Assembly (NCBI RefSeq): GCF_022899245.1
Contig: NZ_JALJAZ010000003.1
Span: forward strand, 1 to 64,000
DNA: 64,000 nt
From: Falsirhodobacter halotolerans
GTDB lineage: Bacteria; Pseudomonadota; Alphaproteobacteria; Rhodobacterales; Rhodobacteraceae
Direction: 5' to 3'
Shown here: one piece after another, positions 60,089-64,000 of the stretch
Position numbering within the stretch: the first letter of the stretch is position 1
Layout: the number at the start of each line of letters is the position of its first letter
Notes under the pieces: model-generated
Seen by the model: only the letters and a program-made list of their open reading frames with translations
Database searches by the model: none
Told to the model about the DNA's origin: nothing
Made by a program: the position numbers and the translations under genes

Positions 60089-61496
60089 GCGACGGTTCCT
60101 TCAGGTCGGCATCGGTGAATTCGTCGCCCAGAAGTTCGGGCGTGGTGAAATCGTGAAAGCGTTGCAGATGCAGGTCGCCCTCCTCGACGAAGATCGACCG
60201 CGCGATGCCCTGGGCCAGACGCATGGCCCCCTCGCCGATGGAGGGCACGCCGCTTGTGATCTTTCCATGGCTGGGCACGGCGGGATAGGCGAAGCAGTGC
60301 ACATGCCCGACATTCGCGCCCGCCACCTTGGGCAGGAATTCGAAGGCCGGCCCCAGATAGGGCATGGAACCCAAACCGTCATGATCCATCCCGGCCGGGG
60401 GCGCATAGGCGTCGCGCCACAGACGCACCTGCCCGTCCAAAGCGGCAAATTCGGGGCGCTTGGCGAAATCCACCGTGAAGCCCGTGGCGAAGATCGCGAA
60501 ATCCACGGGATAGCGGCCCTTGGGCGTGGTGATGACGATGCCGTCGCCCACCTCGGCCATATCCTCGATTGGGCTGGACAGGTGGAACCGCGCGCCCTTG
60601 TGCCGGACGACGCGCAGGACGCTGTGGCGCGGCGGGGGGATCTGCGCGCGCTCGCCTGCGACCATGAAGGCCCATTTGAGCGCGTCCGGCAGGGCGACAT
60701 AGCCTTGGGTCATCCCCTGGCTGCCGATCCCCGTGAACTTGTCCACGCGCGGAATGTCGGGCCGACGCACGAAAATGTCGACCGAGGCGGCCCCCGCCTC
60801 CAGCGCCGCCGCCGCGTTGTCCATCGCCGATGCGCCCGCGCCGATCACCGCGACCCGTCGGCCCTGAAGGGCGGCCATGTCGATCATGTCGGCGCCATGG
60901 GCCACGAAGCGGGACGGCACGCGGCCCGCCACCGCGGGCAGGCTGGGTGCGCCCAGGCCGTCCAGGCCGGTGGCGATGACCACCCGGCGGGCGGTCAGTC
61001 GTTCGCCCCCCGCCGTCAGATGCACCACGTCGCCGTCGGGTCGCACCTCCGTCACGGCGGCGTCGTTCGTCAGCGGCAGGTCCAGAACGCGGCGATACCA
61101 GACCAGATACTCCATCCACTGCGCGCGGGGGATCAGGCCAAGCGCGTCCCACGCCGCCGCGCCGAACTGCGCCTCATACCATGCGCGAAAGGTGAGGGAG
61201 GGGATGCCGAGCGCCGGCCCCGCGGCCTCTTTCCGGGTGCGCAGGGTTTCCATGCGGGCATAGGTGATCCACGGACCTTCCCGCCCTGCCGGGGCACGGT
61301 CGAACCCGCGAATGTTGGTGATGCCCACGCGCCGCAGGGCGGCCAGCGCCGTCAGGCCCAGAACGCCGCCGCCGATCACCGCCACGTCCAGAACGCCCGC
61401 CCGCTCCGGCACCCATGCCTTGGGCGGCAGGTTCAGCCAAGCAAGATCCTGCGCCAGGCGCTGTTCCAGATGATCCAAGGGGTGGGGCGTCATCAT
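60081..61496 (-). CDS. FMO-like FAD/NAD(P)-dependent monooxygenase, first gene of the nine-gene operon
   Basis: 471 residues from the ATG at 61496 (an adjacent ATG at 61493 is equally possible). The FAD motif is VAVIGGGVLGLTALAALRRV near residue 38, the NADPH motif RRVAVIGAGASAMDNAAAAL near residue 190, and IFATGF, typical of class B monooxygenases, near residue 355. Such enzymes add oxygen to N, S or a ketone carbon. It overlaps the isomerase-like gene by 8 bp. The substrate is unknown. Confidence 0.88.
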   Translation of the reverse strand: MMTPHPLDHLEQRLAQDLAWLNLPPKAWVPERAGVLDVAVIGGGVLGLTALAALRRVGITNIRGFDRAPAGREGPWITYARMETLRTRKEAAGPALGIPSLTFRAWYEAQFGAAAWDALGLIPRAQWMEYLVWYRRVLDLPLTNDAAVTEVRPDGDVVHLTAGGERLTARRVVIATGLDGLGAPSLPAVAGRVPSRFVAHGADMIDMAALQGRRVAVIGAGASAMDNAAAALEAGAASVDIFVRRPDIPRVDKFTGIGSQGMTQGYVALPDALKWAFMVAGERAQIPPPRHSVLRVVRHKGARFHLSSPIEDMAEVGDGIVITTPKGRYPVDFAIFATGFTVDFAKRPEFAALDGQVRLWRDAYAPPAGMDHDGLGSMPYLGPAFEFLPKVAGANVGHVHCFAYPAVPSHGKITSGVPSIGEGAMRLAQGIARSIFVEEGDLHLQRFHDFTTPELLGDEFTDADLKEPSHV

Positions 61497-61884
61497 GCCA
61501 TTCCGCGATACTCTCGAAAGTATTTTGCGCAATCTACATGATAAGCAAGCGATGATTTCGCGGGCCGGCAAGATCGGACCCCTGTCCCACCCTCTGACCG
61601 TGTCGCGGCACGTTGTTCCAATAATCGGGCGTTGTGCGAAGGATTCGTTCGTGATCGCGGGGCTGCTTTTATTTCATCACCCCCGGCGAATAATCGTGGC
61701 GTGCCATAGCCCATTCATGCACAGATGTGAATCGGACGGGCGACATCGCGGTCCGGGTCTTTCCACGGCATCCGACCAGATCGGCCCGCGGGACGGGTCC
61801 GGCCCATGCGATCCCCGCGCCACGGCGTCCTGCGGGATGGGAGTGACCCCGCCGGACCTTCTGGAACATGGGGAGGAGAGGATC
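61497..61884. promoter_or_regulatory. 388-bp divergent control region between the FMO operon and the TTT transporter
   Basis: No gene seen. On the minus strand TTGCTT (61548-61543) and AATACT (61524-61519), 18 bp apart, form a candidate promoter for the nine-gene operon. ATACT-N6-AGTAT (61508-61523) overlaps its -10 box and could be an operator. ATAATCG occurs twice in the same orientation (61621-61627 and 61690-61696). ATTCA-TGCACAGATG-TGAAT (61713-61732) is an imperfect dyad. No clear plus-strand promoter was found. Confidence 0.4.
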
Positions 61885-62856
61885 ATGGACCGCAGGGGTT
61901 TCTTGATGACGACGGGGGCCGTCGGCCTGATGGCGGGGATTCCCCATCTGGCTTGGGGGCAGGAGATGGACTCGCTGGAGCTGTTCGTTCCGGCGGCACC
62001 GGGCGGCGGCTGGGATCAGACCGCGCGGGTGATGGATCAGGTTCTGCGCCAGGATGGGCTGATCGGATCGTCGCGCATCACCAATGTGGGCGGCGCGGGC
62101 GGCACGATCGGCCTGCCGCAGTTCATCAATCAGTATGCGGGCGAAGGCAACGCGCTGATGGTGGGCGGCATGGTGATGGTGGGGGCCATCATTTCGAACA
62201 ACGCGCCGGTGACGCTGGACATGGTGACGCCCATCGCGCGTCTGACCGGGGAATATCTGGCGGTGGTCGTCCCCGCCGCGTCCGAGGTGCAGTCGCTCGA
62301 TGATCTGGTGGCGATGATGAAGGCCGATGCCGGGTCGGTCTCCTGGGCCGGGGGCAGCGCGGGCGGCAGCGATCACATGCTGGCAGGCCTGATCGCGCAG
62401 GCCGCGGGGGTGGATCCCGTGGCGATCAGCTATGTCGCGTTCGCGGGCGGAGGCGAGGCGCTGGCGGCTCTTCTGGGCAATCAGGTCACCTGCGGCGTGT
62501 CCGGGTGGGGCGAGTTTTCCGAACAGGTGGCGGCGGGCGCCTTGCGCGTGATCGCCCTTTCCGCACCGGAGCGGGTGCCGGGCATCGACGCGCCCACCAT
62601 CCGCGAACAGGGGCTGGATGTCGAACTGCTGAACTGGCGCGGCGTCTTCGGCCCGCCTGACATCAGCGATGACGACCGCGCGGCGCTGATCGACCTTGTC
62701 ACGAAGATGGACGCCTCCACCCCTTGGCAGGAAGCCTTGGCCGCCCGATCCTGGGATCGCCTGTTCCTGACGGGGGATGAATTTTCCGAGTATCTGACGG
62801 CGGATACGGCGCGCATCCGCAACGTTCTGGTCGGCCTCGGTCTGGCACAGGGGTAA
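61885..62856 (+). CDS. Tripartite tricarboxylate transporter substrate-binding protein (TctC), Tat-type signal
   Basis: 323 residues from the ATG at 61885, with GGGGAGGAG before it. The N-terminus MDRRGFLMTTGAVGLMAG has the Arg-Arg-X-Phe-Leu pattern of a Tat signal peptide, with cleavage after AWG-Q. The mature protein is TctC-like: LFVPAAPGGGWDQTARVMDQ, SWAGGSAGGSDHMLAGLIAQ, and FAGGGEALAALLGNQVTCGV. It delivers a carboxylate to TctAB. The substrate is unknown; it may relate to the divergent operon. Confidence 0.92.
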   Translation: MDRRGFLMTTGAVGLMAGIPHLAWGQEMDSLELFVPAAPGGGWDQTARVMDQVLRQDGLIGSSRITNVGGAGGTIGLPQFINQYAGEGNALMVGGMVMVGAIISNNAPVTLDMVTPIARLTGEYLAVVVPAASEVQSLDDLVAMMKADAGSVSWAGGSAGGSDHMLAGLIAQAAGVDPVAISYVAFAGGGEALAALLGNQVTCGVSGWGEFSEQVAAGALRVIALSAPERVPGIDAPTIREQGLDVELLNWRGVFGPPDISDDDRAALIDLVTKMDASTPWQEALAARSWDRLFLTGDEFSEYLTADTARIRNVLVGLGLAQG

Positions 62857-62860
62857 GACG

Positions 62861-63337
62861 GTGCTTCGCGCCCGGCTTGGCCCCGTCGTCGTCGCGCTGG
62901 TGGTGCTTGTCACGGGGATCGGCGTGGTCTGGGCGACCACGCTGATCAACGTCTCGCCCGCCTATGCCCGCATTGGCCCGAACGTGTTTCCGCGCATCGT
63001 CGGGGGGGCCTTGGCCGTGTTCGGCCTGTTGCTGCTGATCACCGCCATCAACGGCCGGTGGCAGTGCGAGGCGACCGACCCGGACGAGCCGCGCCCCGAT
63101 CTCGGCCCGCTTTTGTGGGTGGGCGGGGGGCTGGTGCTGAACCTGCTGCTGATCAAGGCGATCGGGTTCATCCTGTCCTCCACGCTCATGTATGTTTGCA
63201 TCGCCAAGGGGTTCGGTGCGCGGCGGTGGTGGCTGGCGGCCCTGATCGGGTTCGCGCTGGCGCTTCTGGCCTATTACGGATTCGCCCGCCTGCTGGGTCT
63301 GCGCATGGGCGGCGGATTGATCGAGGATCTGATCTGA
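62861..63337 (+). CDS. Tripartite tricarboxylate transporter small membrane subunit (TctB), GTG start
   Basis: 158 residues starting at the GTG 4 bp after the TctC stop. Four predicted helices with the family segment [20 protein letters not shown] near residue 35. The stop overlaps the TctA start (TGATG). Confidence 0.9.
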   Translation: MLRARLGPVVVALVVLVTGIGVVWATTLINVSPAYARIGPNVFPRIVGGALAVFGLLLLITAINGRWQCEATDPDEPRPDLGPLLWVGGGLVLNLLLIKAIGFILSSTLMYVCIAKGFGARRWWLAALIGFALALLAYYGFARLLGLRMGGGLIEDLI

Positions 63338-64000
63338 TGGACGGTTTCGTGTCACTTGCCCACGGGTTTTCGGTCGCGCTGACGGCGATGAACCTTCTGT
63401 GGTCGGTCGTCGGGGTCACGCTGGGCACCGCGATCGGTGTGCTGCCGGGATTGGGACCGGCGTTGACCATCGCCCTTCTGCTGCCCATCACCTTTCAAGT
63501 GGAACCGGCAGCGGCGTTCATCCTGTTCGCCAGCATCTATTTCGGGGCGATGTTCGGCGGATCGACAACCTCGATCCTGATCAACACCCCCGGGGAAAGC
63601 GCAACCATCGTCACCGCGCTGGAGGGGCACAAGATGGCTAAGGCGGGACGTGGCGGCCCCGCGCTGGCGACGGCGGCCATCGGGTCGTTCGTCGCAGGCA
63701 CCATCGGCGTCGTGGGCATCACGCTTCTGGCGCCGGTCATCGTGCGGCTGGCGCTGTCCTTCGCGCCGGCGGATTATTTCGCGCTGATGGTTCTGGCCTT
63801 CGTCACGGTGTCCGCCGTCCTTGGCACTTCCGTGCTGCGGGGACTGTCGGCGCTGGCGGTCGGTCTGCTGATCGGCCTGGTGGGGGTGGACCTTCAGACG
63901 GGGCAGGCGCGGTTCACCTTCGGGCAGATGTCGCTTCTGGATGGAATCGACGTGGTCATCGTCTGCGTGGGCCTGTTCGCGGTGGGCGAGACGCTGCATC
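63337..64000 (+). CDS. Tripartite tricarboxylate transporter large membrane subunit (TctA), cut by the window end
   Basis: The first 221 of about 500 residues are visible and the frame is open to the end. Family hallmarks are [40 protein letters not shown] and [20 protein letters not shown]. It is the ion-coupled channel of the importer. The remainder lies beyond the window. Confidence 0.95.
   Translation, partial: MDGFVSLAHGFSVALTAMNLLWSVVGVTLGTAIGVLPGLGPALTIALLLPITFQVEPAAAFILFASIYFGAMFGGSTTSILINTPGESATIVTALEGHKMAKAGRGGPALATAAIGSFVAGTIGVVGITLLAPVIVRLALSFAPADYFALMVLAFVTVSAVLGTSVLRGLSALAVGLLIGLVGVDLQTGQARFTFGQMSLLDGIDVVIVCVGLFAVGETLH

Noticed and set aside
1-64000. Insertion sequences, prophage, tRNA, rRNA, riboswitch or plasmid replication genes
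   Set aside because: No transposase, integrase, phage structural, replication or partition protein was seen, and no tRNA- or rRNA-like stretch or recognisable riboswitch was found in the intergenic regions.

Overview
The window is GC-rich DNA whose protein families (GguC, MmsA/MmsB/ChvE, TRAP and TTT transporters, FeS-type photolyase, SPFH/NfeD pair) look like the order Rhodobacterales (Alphaproteobacteria, Rhodobacteraceae-like). That placement is inferred from family content and codon style, not from a marker gene. There are no rRNA, tRNA, CRISPR, phage, transposase or replication genes. Genes are densely packed, and many neighbours share an ATGA or TGATG start/stop overlap, so most of the window is translationally coupled operons.

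Layout. 1-1813: 3' end of a haem-copper oxidase subunit I with a long membrane extension, plus a small membrane protein. 1894-3030: MltB-type lytic transglycosylase. 3035-5567: GntR regulator and four-carbon acid sugar kinase-like gene, divergent from a 2-keto-4-pentenoate hydratase-like gene. 5732-14163: a catabolic island with a peptide/nickel-type ABC importer and DapA-like aldolase on the minus strand, divergent from an intracellular sialidase-like protein and an iron-containing alcohol dehydrogenase. 14145-24208: a GbpR-like LysR gene divergent from chvE-mmsA-mmsB-gguC and four oxidative sugar-acid genes (SDR dehydrogenase, IlvD/EDD dehydratase, DgoK-like protein, SMP-30 lactonase). 24263-29366: FeS photolyase, Zn/Cd/Pb-type P1B ATPase with its divergent MerR regulator and a textbook 19-bp-spacer promoter, and an EamA permease.

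29445-38247: an ABC importer with a GpdQ/CpdA-like phosphodiesterase on the minus strand, divergent from a gamma-glutamyltransferase-like enzyme and both ethanolamine ammonia-lyase subunits. The gene set suggests release and breakdown of ethanolamine from a phosphodiester or gamma-glutamyl conjugate. 38252-43877: NfeD and SPFH pair, DUF2254 membrane protein, and two divergent sodium:amino-acid (AGCS) symporters with good terminators. 43911-46723: TRAP transporter (DctP, DctQ, DctM). 46943-52361: AAA_14/DUF4143 ATPase preceded by three 22-bp-spaced repeats, an EmrB/EmrA-type efflux pair, and a FAD-dependent oxidoreductase.

52358-61496: a nine-gene minus-strand operon joining an FMO-like oxygenase, a DsbA-fold 2-hydroxychromene-2-carboxylate isomerase-like protein, an M19 dipeptidase-like protein with altered metal-site motifs, a polyamine-type ABC importer, a type-B carboxylesterase and a LysR regulator. 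Divergent from it is a tripartite tricarboxylate transporter (TctC, TctB, TctA), with TctA cut by the window end. I do not recognise this combination as a described pathway; it is my best candidate for an undescribed system. The other uncharacterised candidates are the sialidase-like/aldolase island and the ABC-phosphodiesterase-GGT-EutBC locus.
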